Below, piece after piece: positions 12,301 to 23,500 of a stretch of DNA of 64,000 nucleotides. Numbering within the stretch: the stretch's first letter is position 1; every line of letters begins with the position of its first letter. Both the position numbers and the translations under genes were made by a program. The DNA comes from Cucumis sativus (lineage: Eukaryota > Streptophyta > Magnoliopsida > Cucurbitales > Cucurbitaceae), in assembly GCF_000004075.3 (NCBI RefSeq), contig NC_026660.2:7006001-7070000 (forward strand), written 5' to 3'. The notes under the pieces are model-generated. The model ran no database searches and had not been told where the DNA came from. It worked only from the letters and a program-made list of their open reading frames with translations.

Positions 12301-14365
12301 AGTAGGGATCCGTACCATCACCCACGACACACTGAATAAACAACAACAAGAGAGAAAAGGAGAGAGAGAGAGGAAAGTCACTAAGCACAAAATATAGCTC
12401 TCCAAGGATGAGAAACATTTTTGTAGATCATAGTCAACACACGACAACTTAGTTTAGTTTAGGAGAATTTGCACTTTCTTTTGATGCACTTGTTTCTTAT
12501 CTCTAAAAAGTCTCTTGAAACATTCACAAACTCAGACTAAAGTAACATACCCACACACACCCTACCCCAAAGAAAACACCACCCCTAGGCAGGGACCATA
12601 TTCTTGAAATGATCAAGACTCTTTTTACAACCTAACTTCATAACGAAAAAATGATAAAAGAAACAAACGATCCATGGATTTCTAATTATGCAATGGAGAA
12701 GACACCCAAAGTGAGACAATATATAATGGAGCATTCTCTCCTGTAGATACATGTCAAAGAATACTTACGCAACATTCCAGGGTTCTGGACCAAGAACTCT
12801 TAAGAATGTCAAGGGATTCATGGTTCCTGCACCAACCTGAAGAGAAACTATTTAAAATAATGCAACATTACGCCCCACACCCTTATACCAAAAAAAACTT
12901 CTTATAATCACAAAAAAAAAAAGAAAAAAAAAACTTAAGATAAGATAACACGGTTATGTCAACACTGAACTTACCTCTGTGTTACTGCATTGCATCACAG
13001 CACATCCAACAGAGGCCCAGTATTCCTGTGATATTATTGAAATAATCATCAAAAGAACTGTTCCATGTGATGATGAAATAAAGACAAACCTTCAGATTAA
13101 CCTTATTATCACCAAACGATGATACTTGAATCAGTACTATCATACGATATCATCACTGAGCAAGTAATTAGACAAAATTGATCACAAAACGAATGTAATA
13201 GAGGTCCAATTCATGGTGGCCACCTATCTAGGAATTAGTTTTTTATGAGTTTTCTTAACATTTAGGGTCAAGTAAGTTATCCCGTGAGATTGGTCGAAGT
13301 GTGTGTAAGCAGACTCAAACACTTACGAATATTTAGAAAATGTAATAGACATTGAAGAACAATAGGCTACATTTAAAAAATAAGAGAAGAAACTAACACC
13401 GTGAAGTCAAAGACTCCAACTGCAACAATTTTGTGGCTTAACCAATTACCCATGACCCATATATCCAACATATGATTATAAAATTTGCCCAAGGAAAATT
13501 AGAAGCCATTGATCCTTTATTTAGATTCTTGAGGACCTTATGAATGAGTATAAGTTTTACTCCTTGTAAATATAGAATTTTAATTGTCAATGTACTATAA
13601 TGTTGATAAACGCCTATTAGCCATATGATCTATCACTAACCCGACTCCAAGAGTTAAATCTAAACTTTTGTTATATTTGTAAATTTTAAATTATGTTGTA
13701 TCAACAAATAACTTTAGGCTGAACTGTTATGTTTGCAACCGTCATTTTTTTTTCTTTTTCATAAAGAAAAAAGTGTTCTCAAAATGAATATAAGTTTTAA
13801 TGCTTGTGGAAAAAAGCATTCCTTTTTTTTTTTTTTAAATTATGCCCAATATTTAAACGTCAACCCAATTCACAATCCACACCATCACACATTCAAATTT
13901 CCACTACCAAACATTGAGATAATCCAATCAATAGATACAAGCCTACACTTACCTTAAAAATAAACAAAACTCCTTACAGAACGTAATAACAACATAAGGC
14001 ATACATTCATTACCCAAAAAAATACCCTTCATTCTTCAGCATAAAAGTTTTTTTTAGAAAAAAAAAGAGAGAGAGAGAGAAAGAGAGAGAAATAAGCATC
14101 TGGGTATGAAGAAAATGACCTGGAGACGCTGAATTGCTTGCTGAAAAGTAAGAACCGAAGCCTTGGAGCCATAAGTCTTGGAACCAGTGGATGAATGGTG
14201 CAGAGTGGTGGAAGGAGTAATGGCAGAGGCACAAGTTTTGTTGAATTGACGGCGGTAAGGGGATTTACAGAAGGTAAAAGATAGCGGCTTCCGAGAGCTA
14301 ATGGAAAGGAGATAAGTATGGTGTTTGAGGAAGGAGGAAAACAGGGGAAGAGCAAGAATGGCCAT
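302..14365 (-). CDS. EDD1: Plastid/mitochondrial glycyl-tRNA synthetase (fused alpha-beta, bacterial type), 5' part of gene
   Basis: Charges tRNA-Gly in organelles. Visible exons, in transcript order: 14120-14365, 12975-13025, 12769-12836, 11239-11320, 10322-10385, 9934-9989, 8354-8431, 7978-8052, 6967-7037, 6087-6203, 5868-5969, 5568-5694, 4288-4371, 3818-3904, 1740-1841, 302-365. All have GT..AG borders and phases that join without a break, giving 491 codons plus one base; the rest lies left of the window. The first ~70 residues are Ser/Thr/basic and read as a transit peptide. The alpha (class II catalytic) region starts near [20 protein letters not shown] and includes [19 protein letters not shown], the [20 protein letters not shown] region and the motif-3-like [11 protein letters not shown]. 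From exon 13 ([16 protein letters not shown]) the beta-subunit part begins. Plants carry this as one fused protein; bacteria usually have two subunits. I see no frame break. Introns are large and full of transposon debris. Confidence 0.93.
556..800. repeat. Dispersed noncoding repeat (intron 15 of GlyRS)
   Basis: The stretch reads as runs of TTTGGTCC..TAGGTTT, TTTGATCCCTATGTTTC and TTTTGTCCCTTAAATT, a pattern typical of a non-autonomous plant repeat whose copies are found throughout dicot genomes. There is no coding potential. Exact ends and class cannot be set from one copy. Confidence 0.35.
1010..1239 (+). mobile_element. Possible solo LTR fragment
   Basis: AT-rich sequence with a TATA-like CCCTATAAAAGC near 1160, followed by a short leader-like region and an end in TTTTACA near 1239, as at the 3' half of a plant LTR. 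No primer-binding site follows; instead an LRR-coding fragment begins within about 10 bases. Assignment rests on overall look only. Confidence 0.3.
1249..1462 (+). pseudogene. LRR receptor-kinase ectodomain fragment inside GlyRS intron 15
   Basis: The plus strand encodes [19 protein letters not shown], a stop, then [19 protein letters not shown] and LKWIYLG, followed by a frame change into a [11 protein letters not shown] end. This is about three plant-type leucine-rich repeats (consensus LxxLxxLxLxxNxLxGxIP), closest in my memory to the SKM1/At2g25790 type of LRR receptor kinase. It is antisense to the GlyRS gene and lies wholly in an intron. One stop and at least one frame break mean it is not functional. 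It directly follows an LTR-like sequence, so capture by a retroelement is possible. Confidence 0.75.
1600..1665 (-). mobile_element. LINE/SINE 3' tail
   Basis: Read on the minus strand, the stretch is similar to GCATTAGTCTC..ATC..AATGAA..GTTTCC followed by a T/A-rich tail. The same type of tail recurs at 5340-5420, 6425-6490, 9740-9790 (plus strand) and 40508-40590, so it is likely one non-LTR family. No coding part is left here. Confidence 0.4.
1842..3817. other. GlyRS intron 14: noncoding repeats
   Basis: A 2 kb intron between two GlyRS exons. Around 2930-3360 two similar blocks repeat in direct order, each with GGCAATGAG, then GTGTGA(C/G)GTC, then a TCTTCAAC/CCTCAAC stretch, so a degenerate tandem or LTR-type repeat is likely. 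No open frame with recognisable protein was found. Confidence 0.4.
5340..5425 (-). mobile_element. LINE/SINE 3' tail
   Basis: On the minus strand the sequence reads GAACATTGCCATATCTTTTC..TTAATGAGAAC then a T/A-rich end, the same layout as the tail at 9740-9790. It lies in the GlyRS intron between exons 12 and 13 and has no coding part. Confidence 0.35.
6425..6600 (-). mobile_element. LINE/SINE-like remnant
   Basis: The minus strand carries a tail of the CTCTTTTTATCTATTAATAA..GTTTC type and a more GC-rich stretch upstream of it (to about 6600). It lies in the GlyRS intron between exons 9 and 10. No protein similarity is visible. Confidence 0.3.
8843..9330. mobile_element. MITE-like element with long terminal inverted repeats (GlyRS intron 6)
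   Basis: The first ~135 bases (8843-8975) and last ~125 bases (9205-9330) are inverted copies. Both begin GAAATTGGCAAA, then GTAG(A/C)ACACTTTT, and share a GGTCAATCT(C/T)GGGC(A/G)AGATC block. Total length is about 490 bases with no transposase, as in a MITE. A third copy of the terminal motif, in the left-arm direction, sits inside at 9007-9027, so the element may be two nested or partly duplicated copies. A target duplication could not be fixed. Confidence 0.75.
9390..9790 (+). mobile_element. 3' end of a LINE (GlyRS intron 6)
   Basis: The region ends in the tail TTTGAGCATTAGTCTATTTTC..ATCAATGAAAAG..GTTTCC followed by an A-rich stretch, as at the 3' end of plant LINEs. The upstream ~300 bases are plus-strand 3' noncoding sequence rich in CTTTT. 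It sits just downstream of the MITE at 8843-9330. Confidence 0.5.
11560..12010 (-). pseudogene. Decayed LINE reverse transcriptase zinc-binding (zf-RVT) fragment
   Basis: On the minus strand, pieces in shifting frames read [23 protein letters not shown], then [20 protein letters not shown], then [12 protein letters not shown]. This is the order of the zf-RVT region found at the C terminus of plant LINE polymerases. Several stops and frame changes show that it is dead. It lies in the GlyRS intron between exons 3 and 4. Confidence 0.6.
12010..12768. other. Remainder of GlyRS intron 3
   Basis: Noncoding, A-rich sequence upstream (in minus-strand sense) of the LINE fragment; it may be more of the same LINE, but no protein similarity is visible by eye. 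Confidence 0.3.
13205..13335 (+). mobile_element. Au-type SINE in GlyRS intron 1
   Basis: The order is ATGGTGGCCACCTATCTAGG, AATTAG.TTT..TATGAGTTTTC, TTAGGGTCAAGTAAGTTATC, CCGTGAGATTGGTCGAAGTG, as in the Au SINE family. It is the plus-strand counterpart of the copy at 1-118. It is diverged and has no clear poly-A or target duplication. Confidence 0.6.
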
Positions 14366-15604
14366 TGATATGGCTCAAGCTTTTGATTTTTGGTGTCTTC
14401 AAAGCGAAAAGCCTTAGCCGGTTTGGGAATTTAAACGGGTTTTTCTCCGCACAAAAAAAAAAAAAATACTCGAAGGATTTAATATTAGGTTTTATTTTAG
14501 TTAAATATCTCGAGAATAATACGTGTGCAATTCATTCCAAAAAAATTTAAACTATAATGTTAAATATCTTAGATGTAATTATAATGGTTGTTAATTTTAT
14601 AAATAATAATGAAGCATAAACCAACATTTAAAAAACTGGAAATATAACAAAAGGTGAGATTTTGATAACAAAAGTAAAATAAATGTACAATAACTAAAGC
14701 AAGGGTTCATATGAGATTGGATCAAACGCAATAAGAACAAGAGTGCAAAAAAGAGCCCGAAAAAAATTGAAGTTATGTTATTTTTACTCTTTTATATATA
14801 AGAATGTGTGGATAGTCTAATTTGAATAGTCACACTTCAACAACAAAGTTATCAGATTTGTCAAATGTCGAGAGTACAAATAATTAAAGTCATCGAAAAA
14901 TAACTTATCATCGTCGTAAAATTGATAGTATTAATAACTTATTTACAACTATATAGAAAATTGCAAATAGCTAGATGACGTTGAATTAACATTTTCCTTC
15001 TCCTGTCAAAAAGAAAATCGAGGAAATGAGCTTATTTTATAAGTTTTCTAAGCATATCTATTGATATCGGTATTTTATGGAAATTGTATAGTTCTGTACT
15101 GATAGCTTGCTAAAAGGAAAAGAGGCTGCACATAAGATAAAGAAAGAAACACAAAAGAAGATATTTGTAGTTAAAGTTGTATAAAGAAAATGCAAGCTTT
15201 TTGAAACATAGGGAGAAGGGGACAAGGGCCTTCATGCATCCAATTTCTATACAAAATCACACCAAACATTGAATATTACAACTTCTCTCTTTTCTCCTTT
15301 ATGTTTTGTTTATGGCAGGCTAATAAAATATTCTCCATATACCGACTTAACCCTTCAAGTCTAAAACTTTATATTAGAAGTGAGACACTCGTATTCATAT
15401 CAATATATATATAATTTGTGTGTCATTTACTTAAAAGAAAAATTAAAACTACAAATTATCATGGGTACATATTGTGCGTTCACATTGAATCTAATAATTA
15501 AAAGAGATGTTAGATGATGTATTATTGTCATAACAGTACAAATTAACCCATTGGACTTGAGAAAGCAAGATGCGCATCACCAACAGCTGCCCTTCGTGGA
15601 ACCA
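14366..15604. other. Intergenic, GlyRS promoter side to lipase 3' end
   Basis: The GlyRS gene starts at 14365 on the minus strand, so its promoter should lie in about 14366-14700. The rest is AT-rich with no open frame that looks like a protein. The lipase 3' untranslated region should lie just below 15605. I see no further gene. Confidence 0.5.
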
Positions 15605-16939
15605 TCAGGAGGCTTCAACAAGATGGAGATACGTCTTTAGATCATGATGCATTCCCATATTCATTATTCCTCCATTAACATACCAAGAAGTACTTTTGTT
15701 GTTCACTTTCAGCTCCTTCCCTACTTCAGAGTACAACCGTTGAGACTGCACGTTCTCCACACATTGCCTAATCCACCACGGAAGCGCTTCGAGGTTGTCG
15801 TCGTCGACCACAATTCCCGGTACCTTCGTTACAATGTCATCAGAGTTGACGATGCGCAACACTTTGGTACCTTGTTCATCCAAACTCCTTTGGAAATCTT
15901 TGTTACCTGTTAACACAACATAAACTAATTAATGAGTATTATAGCTGTAAATAGTAATAGATGATAATAATTTATCAATGTCTATCATCATCAGCATCTA
16001 TCATAAAACTCTATATTTGTTAATTTTATTAACTAAGAGGTTGTTTAACATTACCTACGCGAGGGCCACCAAAAGACACTACAGTAACAGGTGGAGCACG
16101 TTGTTCAAATGTCATTTTAATATCATATGCCGTTAGTATTGCTAAAGCAGCTCCAAGGCTATGGCCAGTAATAGTGAGACTCAGTGGCTCTCCAGTGTAA
16201 CTATGGAGTAATCTAGAAACTTCCTCACGTATTGTTTGCTTCAAACTCAACCAACCTACCATCTTGGAACGATATAAACTCAAAACCCGGTTTCCACCAT
16301 CGGTTTTGACCCAACCCAACTCGAACATGAGTCAGATAATTCAGTTAATGCAAAACGTAAATTCTCGAGCCACTCTAAACAAGTAGCAGTTCCTCTATAA
16401 GCAAACACAATGTCCCTACGGCCAAGACGAGCAATTTCTTTCTTGTCCTCACATACTGCCACATAACCGATCCAACTGGATCGAGTTGCAGTTGAGTTGG
16501 CAGCCTTTTCAACCCAATATGGCAACTCTAGACTTGACGTGGCTCGTAAATATTTGGTGACGCGATATCCCGTCTTACTCAGCCCAGTTCGATTTAGTAA
16601 CGATGATTTCGAGTGGCGGCATGATGCGTAAAATGGTGAAGTGGGGTTGTATTGAAAGGAGTCGTATGCGGCTTCAACGAACCGACCGTAACGGAGGATT
16701 TCGGTTCGAAGATGGTGGTCTAGTGGATCTAGCAAACCATCCCAATTCTGAATGCCTTGGTACTCAGTCCATTTATGACCCACATCCTTGTTCTTCTTCA
16801 GGGTGTTATTGCGGTGGCAGATGACAGAGTGCATTGCCTTCATACGGCGGCAATTTTCCGTCTGGAGGTGGAGCATGGCGGAGAGTTGATAGAAGGGAGG
16901 AGAGCAAGTGCATGGGAGAATGGAGATTGAGGTTCTCAT
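15605..16939 (-). pseudogene. DAD1-like class I phospholipase A1 / lipase class 3, with one-base frameshift
   Basis: Two exons on the minus strand, 16055-16939 and 15605-15906, joined G|GT across a normal GT..AG intron. The family hydrolyses acyl groups of plastid glycerolipids; DAD1 itself feeds jasmonate synthesis. The N terminus (about 45 residues) has the look of a transit peptide. Then come WDGLLDPLDHHLRTEILRYG, the WIGYVAVCEDKKEIARLGRR block, FAYRGTATCLEWLENL, the nucleophile motif TITGHSLGAALAIL, a DDIVTKVPG block with the likely Asp, and HHDLKTYLHL with the likely His. After PMVETGF the frame stops at TGA and continues one base off as LSLYRSKMVGW. The four-T run at 16282-16285 (minus strand) should have five, and exon 1 is 885 bases where phase needs 886. 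Either the allele is dead or the base is a homopolymer error. Repaired length would be about 396 residues, near family size. Confidence 0.85.
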
Positions 16940-18510
16940 TTGCTAAAATTTAATAGTCAGTGAGGGAACTAAGAGTGATGAAGCAATGATTTAATAACAT
17001 ATTTATTTTATAAAATATTGAGAAAATAAATCAATAAAGGATGGAAAAAAATATTGTATGAATTAATTAATTAATGAGAGAAAAACAAATTGAATCATAT
17101 TATATACTTTGGTTTTGTCAAAGAATAAAAGAGGCATATATATATATATATGATTCTCTCGAGAGTTTAGGGTTTTGTTATGGCTTTTGGTGAACCAAAA
17201 AAGAAAGAAGAACAAACACAAGGATTTAAAGTTGTTTTCTGTTTGCTTCCACTCCAACAAACAAAATGATTTTCTATTTATTTTGCTTTTAGTATGGGTC
17301 TGGAAAAAAATCCAAATATATATTGTACTTTAAATTAAACAAGGTTTTCTAAAAATAGAATCTAATATTGGTTATTAAAATATAAAATTAAATTATATCA
17401 AATAAGGGATGAAATTTAAAAATATTGAATGTAGTATTGTGTGGGGGAAAAAAGTGATATATATTAGTTCTTTGACTTTGTTGGAGAAGGGAAGACAAAG
17501 AGTAAGGATGAGCACTATGAAACCCTTAGCCTCCCACCAACATAACACAACACACAAAGAAGAAAAGCAAAACAATGTTGGTGTTTATATATTTGTGGGT
17601 CTATTAGATTGTATATTGCATTCTCTTCTATATGTATATGAATATTTCCTTTTTAGAACGTTAAGGCGGGGCACATGTGCTTTCTTTTGTGTCTCCTTTT
17701 TCTTATTCTACTTGTCTCTTCAACAACGCATGCATAGGCTACTCTTTTAAAATCACAATGGATTTGTTTCATTTCTAACGGTATCATGTAGTTTAGACTC
17801 CACGCGCTATCTTCAATGCATCTCCTTCCATCATAATGAAACAAATATATTAACATTGTATAACTACAAGAAATATACGGAGATGATCGATAGCTTAATT
17901 ACAAAATATTAAAAGACATCTTCGAAATTCCTAACGATTCAGAGACTATGAAAAGTGAGACTTCTTATAGTATTTTTGCTAAATTATAATTGATATATAC
18001 ATATGCGCTAGAGTAGATGAAGGTATATCTTTGTAAAAACATTTTATAGCATTTTTTTAACGTAATTATAATAACAATTTTTAATGCTATAATATTGTAT
18101 TTATAGCTTTAATTTTATGTTTTCACAAGGTTATTTAATATTTTTCAAATCACGATTACAATTATATCATAATGTTTTGATATAGCATTTTACTTTGTAG
18201 GAAAACTCATCATAATTATTTTTGCATCAAAAAGGATGTTTTTGTTGTACACTTCTCTATGTTAAGCTATATCATCTTGAACTACAAACTCAAGAACATC
18301 ATTCAAATTTTTTGAATATTGGTTTAAGTTTACATGTATTTATTCATACACAATGTCATAAAATTCACTCCAATAGTAAAATTATGAATCATTGAAAATA
18401 GAGACGATAAGAGTGAAAAAGAAAACTTTATACACCACGTTCAATTTTCTTATTACATGTATGTCTCCATTTTTTAAAAGTTAAAGTTCAAAATTAAGAT
18501 GACAATCAAG
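16940..18510. other. Intergenic, lipase promoter side
   Basis: AT-rich. A TATA run at about 17138-17152 lies upstream of the lipase on the minus strand. Short open frames here (for example 17409-17750 plus) show no protein similarity and low coding character. Nothing else is recognisable. Confidence 0.45.
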
Positions 18511-19942
18511 AACTTTTTTCTCAAATAATGTAAATGAAGGAAGTAAAGACAAAAATAAGGTTGGAGCAAAACTATAGACAAAAATAGGATAGTTTTGGAC
18601 TCCATACCTTATTTTTTCATTTTATATATATATATATTTATTTATTTATTTATTTATTACACGTAGATTTTACACTTTTTTATTTTATTTATTATTTATA
18701 TTAATTGAAGGTCCCACGTGTTGTTTTTTTTTTCATATATATGTGTGGACCCCATGCTTTCTTCCTTTTTTTAATTATATATATATATTAAATATTTCAA
18801 TTTAAAAATATCTTCCTTTATTAAAATTAGTATCAACTTTTCATTTTCTTCTTTATTTATACATATTTATTAAATATTTAAATTCTAAAAATATATTTAT
18901 TATTAAAATTAATATCAACTTTCTAGTTTTAATTTATCTTTTTCTTTTTTTTTCTTTATTTATATATTATATATATTAAATATCACAATATTCAAAATTT
19001 CTTATTAAATATATTTTTTCTAATTTAATTTGATTATTTATTAATCAAAATTATACATATATTTGTTTTTCCAATTTTCAATTCTTATACTAATAATAAT
19101 TGAGAGAAATTGAAGCTTACTCGAACAATAATAATTTTAATGTTCATAGCCATAAATACATATTGCTCCCGTGGGTAATTGAATAAATTTTTTAATGTTC
19201 ATAGCAAAAGAAAAAAAGAAAAAATAAGAATCATAAAATAATTTAAAAGAAAATTATGATTCGATTTCAAATTAAATTAAAAAATCCTACACCAGTCAAA
19301 TTAGGAAATTGTTTTATATCACTAGTATCTTATTAATTTAATCTTAATATTTGGATCAATTTTCCTTTTTTTGGATAAATATACCAAAATGATTAATTTG
19401 TTTATATAAAAGTTTTTTTAAGGAAATTAGTTTTATTTCAAAATTACCAAATTATTATTTGTAGGTAATATAAATAAATATATATACATATGTTGAATAA
19501 ATTATTCATATATTATGATCTTTTTATTTTTTAAACTTAACTCAAAATAAGAAAAGTGAATTTAATAAAAAAAAATTGACTCAAAATAACAAATGTGACT
19601 CTAATAAGCAAAATTCAATATTTAATATAGATATAAATAAAAAAGAAAAATGAAAAGTTGATATTAATTTTAATAAAAGAAGATATTTTTATATTGAAAT
19701 ATTTAATATATATATATATTGAACGTATGGAGCCCACATATATATTTGAAAATAAAAATAAAGAGAACAAGATATGAAACCCACAATTAATATAAATAAT
19801 GAATAAAACAATGAGGTTTAGGACTCACGTGTAATATATATATAAATAATGAAAAAGTAAGGTGTGAAGTCCAAAACTATCATATTTTTATCAATAGTTT
19901 TTTATCCGGTCATTACTTTCTTCATTTACGAGAAAAAAGTTG
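18511..19942. mobile_element. 1.4 kb foldback (inverted-repeat) element
   Basis: Left arm about 18511-18900 and right arm about 19600-19942 are inverted copies with roughly 80% identity by eye. The outer ends match as AACTTTTTTCTC, TAAATGAAG(G/A)AAGTAA(A/T)GAC and ATAG(T/G)TTTTGGACT. Further in, both arms hold (A/T)CACGT, TTATATTAATTG, TTAAATATTTCAAT and TATCAACTTTTCATTTT. The left arm also has a partial tandem copy of the last block near 18850-18920. The ~700-base centre is AT-rich with no transposase frame. It resembles a Foldback-type or large MITE-like element. Confidence 0.75.
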
Positions 19943-20450
19943 GATAATCAAATCATTTAAATAAAAAATGTCAAATACATCCTCATTGGATCCCATTTTG
20001 GTATCATTTTTCATGAGGCATGCATTTATATATAATTTGATTATTTTATGTGTAGGTTTGAGGATGGTGGGCTTTTGCCCCAAAGATGCTGTGGAAGAAG
20101 ATAGCCCATCATCAATTGGCCACTCATACCTTACCTCTTCCTCTTCAATTTATATTTGGACCCATGACTATCCTTATTGGATTTGTCTGTTTTTCCTTTT
20201 TAGGATTATGAAAATAAATGTTGTTTCCCAATTTAACTTTGAAATTAGGAAGTTAATCAAACCCATACCAAATTAAATTTTTAAAAATTACTATAATGAT
20301 TATCACACAAATGCTTTGTAAAAACAAGTGCAAAATCAACTTTCAACATTTAGACATAGAAAACTAAAGATAGTTTTTGTTTGGAAGGGAACAACGATCT
20401 ATTTTAAAACACAACATAAATATGTATATACAAAGTTTAAGTACATAGTT
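19943..20450. other. Intergenic, with short open frame 19968-20276
   Basis: A plus-strand frame of 102 codons is present. From the inner ATG at 20013 the start is hydrophobic (FIYNLIILCVGL), followed by a short Ser-rich stretch with SPSSIGHS. I cannot assign it to a family; see the findings. A splice-acceptor-like TGTGTAG lies just before GTTTGAGG near 20055, so it could also be an exon. Confidence 0.2.
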
Positions 20451-20523
20451 GGGGGTGTAGCTCATATGGTAGAGCGCTCGCTTTGCATGCGAGAGGCACG
20501 GGGTTCGATTCCCTGCACCTCCA
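20451..20523 (+). tRNA. tRNA-Ala (anticodon UGC)
   Basis: Full cloverleaf, 73 bases without CCA. Acceptor stem GGGGGTG pairs with CACCTCC (one G-U), D stem GCTC/GAGC, anticodon stem CTCGC/GCGAG with loop TTTGCAT (anticodon TGC, reads GCA), T arm CGGGG-TTCGATT-CCCTG, discriminator A. Internal A and B boxes are intact. A five-T run at about 20573 could end Pol III transcription. No intron. Confidence 0.97.
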
Positions 20524-23500
20524 TGATCATTATTGAAAAAGAATCAAAATGTTTGAAAGTCACTAAAAATAATTTTTACATACGAATTAAAAACAAAAGA
20601 GTTTGACATGGACGGCTGTGGTAGAGACTGATCATCACATCACATCAATTAGTTTTCTTCTTTTGATTCGACTTAGCTTTACATTATTCTCTTTATGATC
20701 AAATAATCAAATATATACTCCCATTCAATGTTTTGTTTCTATTCCCATTATATACTATTACTTTCCATCACACAAGTTCTTTCAAGTTTTTTCAACTCAA
20801 ATATGAATTCGATACCTAGTGTAGTTGACCTACACTAGGTATTATTGCATTGATTTAGTAACGTGTTGCACACATATTCTAATGTCTAAGTTAGTAAAGT
20901 TAAATAGTATTAGTAGAGCTAACGAACCTACACTAGTGTGTGCTTAATAGGATAAAACACCGATTTAATTATCTTTGTAGGTGTTGCAAGTTGACTCTTT
21001 AATTACTTGTTAATTATTTGGTTCTTATGATTTAATAATGGTGCTAGAGGTGGACATGTTGAGGTAGTTTCAAGTGGCAAAGACTATCAGTTGATCAATT
21101 ACCTGATGATTACCCTTTATGTTTTTAAGGAGTTTTAATTATAAAGTACGTTTATGTCATTGTTCAAGGACTTCTAGGGTCTTCTTAAACTTAATTTGGA
21201 CTTTGATAAGTCAACTAATTATACTAGTTAAATTCAAATTTCAAGAATTATAAATCATCAATTTCTCATTTTCAAAATTAATATGTTAATTTTGAAATTT
21301 TCAAATATAGTAAAAGTTAGTTTTGAAAACTAAACACGTCATAGGTCTATTATGTATATCCATATTGTTTAAACAACATTTAAATACATTGTGGGCTCAA
21401 ACTTCTTCCCTAAACTTTAAATATATAAAATTTAATTTCTACATTATTCTAAATCTTATGTTTACTCGACATTATTCATATACACGTCATGATGACGTTT
21501 AATTAGTATTATAATTCAAGTTCAAAAAGCTCAATTCAAAATGAATCTTGAATTACATTACATTCCAATTCCAACGACCGGTATTTAAACATCTCTAAGA
21601 TTTCAAACCAAAATGTTACCAATTTCAAATTTTAGTGTCTAAAAGTTGTATTATTTTTATTTGTTCTTTTTTCCTTGGGCTAAATGTCATAATCAATAAG
21701 GCGATTGAAAGATTTTATATATAGGTTCATGTTGCAAGTGCAAGCTCTCTGATTCGAGTAAAATGATGTTAGATTTCTTTATTTTTCTTTATTTTTTTTA
21801 ACTATATTCTCAAAATTAATTAATTTAATGTTAAAAATCTCGACTGCTTATTTATGATGTGATAAATGTTGAGTTGTTTAACTATCCTCATAATAACTGA
21901 TGACTTCAAATGACATATTTCTAATTGAGTGTTCTTTATTGTTTGTCTGTCTTCAAGATAGTAATCTTCAAATATATGTTGCCTAAGTTTCTAGTTATAT
22001 GTAACTAGCTAGCTAGGAAGAGTTTATTTTATTTGGGCTATCAATTATAGTGCATGTTAAAAAAAGTGACAAGGAAAGTAAATAATTTTAGAAAAACATA
22101 TATTGGTATAATTGATTTCGTGAATTGGTATCTCTTAAATATATATATATTCACTCTTGACAGAAGATTTTGATTTTGAACTATTGAATCAACTTTTGAT
22201 TGAAGAGTGGTTTTAGAAGTATCAAATTAGTAAGAAGTAGTTGAGAAAATGGATTTAAATGTTATGTTTGGAAGTGCTATTAATTCAGAGTACTTTTTAA
22301 CTAAAACACATAAATCCCTTTATAATAAATTACTTGTCTAGACGTACTTTTAAAACAAGTCTTTCATAGTTCATTTCTCATTTCTCACACGCTGGTACAC
22401 TTTAAACGTGTTCATTTTTTATATTTATTTTAAAAAATATTTGGAGCGTATGGCATAAAACAAACAATTAGTCTTTGAAAATAAGTGGTCATACACTAAT
22501 TTCTTTTGGTCTAGATCACCATACCCTAACAATTTTGTTTCTAAAAGAAACTAATTAGCAATTACACTGTTTCTTAGAAAGGGTTTCACAACTAATGATC
22601 CCATTGTTACTATATTACTTTATGAATGATTAAAATGGACAAAGTATATAGTAACTTTCATTATACTGAGTGCTATATATATATATATATACACTACTAT
22701 TACTATTACTGAACAAATAATATAATAAATAATAATCTCACCATATAAATCACCAAAATATGGTGTCCCCCATTAGCTTTACAAAACCATATAATGCCCT
22801 CCCATGGCTTCAACCTTTGTCCCTCTTCCCACTCCCAATCCCATATACTGCCAAAACCAATGGTAGATCCGTAATTAATCCATCATTTTCTACCTTCAAC
22901 TTCAATTTCATTACTTTTTAGAACTAATTCAATTCTTACCCTAAACAATAATTATCTAAACAAACGATATATAAAAATTTTACGAGTCGATTTATAATTC
23001 ATTTAATTTAACTTACAAATATAAACTTAACCAAATTAATCCTTTTATTATAAGAACTTAGATAAGGGTCGTAGGAGAATAGAAAATACATAGAAATATC
23101 TCAACCAGATCCATGAATTTCTGATAATTTCATCATTCTTTCAACCTAAACAAAAAGTAAAAGAACATTAAATAAGAAAAATTCAATATTTAAAAGAAAA
23201 CAACTTATGACACTATTTTTGCATATTACAAATATAATAAATATGATAAGTAATTAGTGATATTAAATGATTATCACTCGGTTATATGCTTTTAAATTTG
23301 TTATTAAACATAGTGACATGAATCTTGTTATCATAATTTTATTTTGCTATTTTTTGAAAAGTAAATCATTAAATTGGTGTCGATTGAGGTTATAATATGC
23401 ACATAATACCTAAAAATTAAATTAATAAAAAAAAGTATAATTTTGAGATATATGTTTAAGGTCATCACATTTATTAGTTTGTTTTTCTTTTCACATTCAT

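Noticed and set aside
17409-17750. 113-codon plus-strand frame
   Set aside because: No protein-like composition or family; no supporting splice or promoter structure.
22790-22870. C-rich stretch similar to miR482/miR2118 (TCTTCCCACTCCCAATCCCA)
   Set aside because: No complementary G-rich arm within about 150 bases on either side on either strand, so no precursor hairpin.
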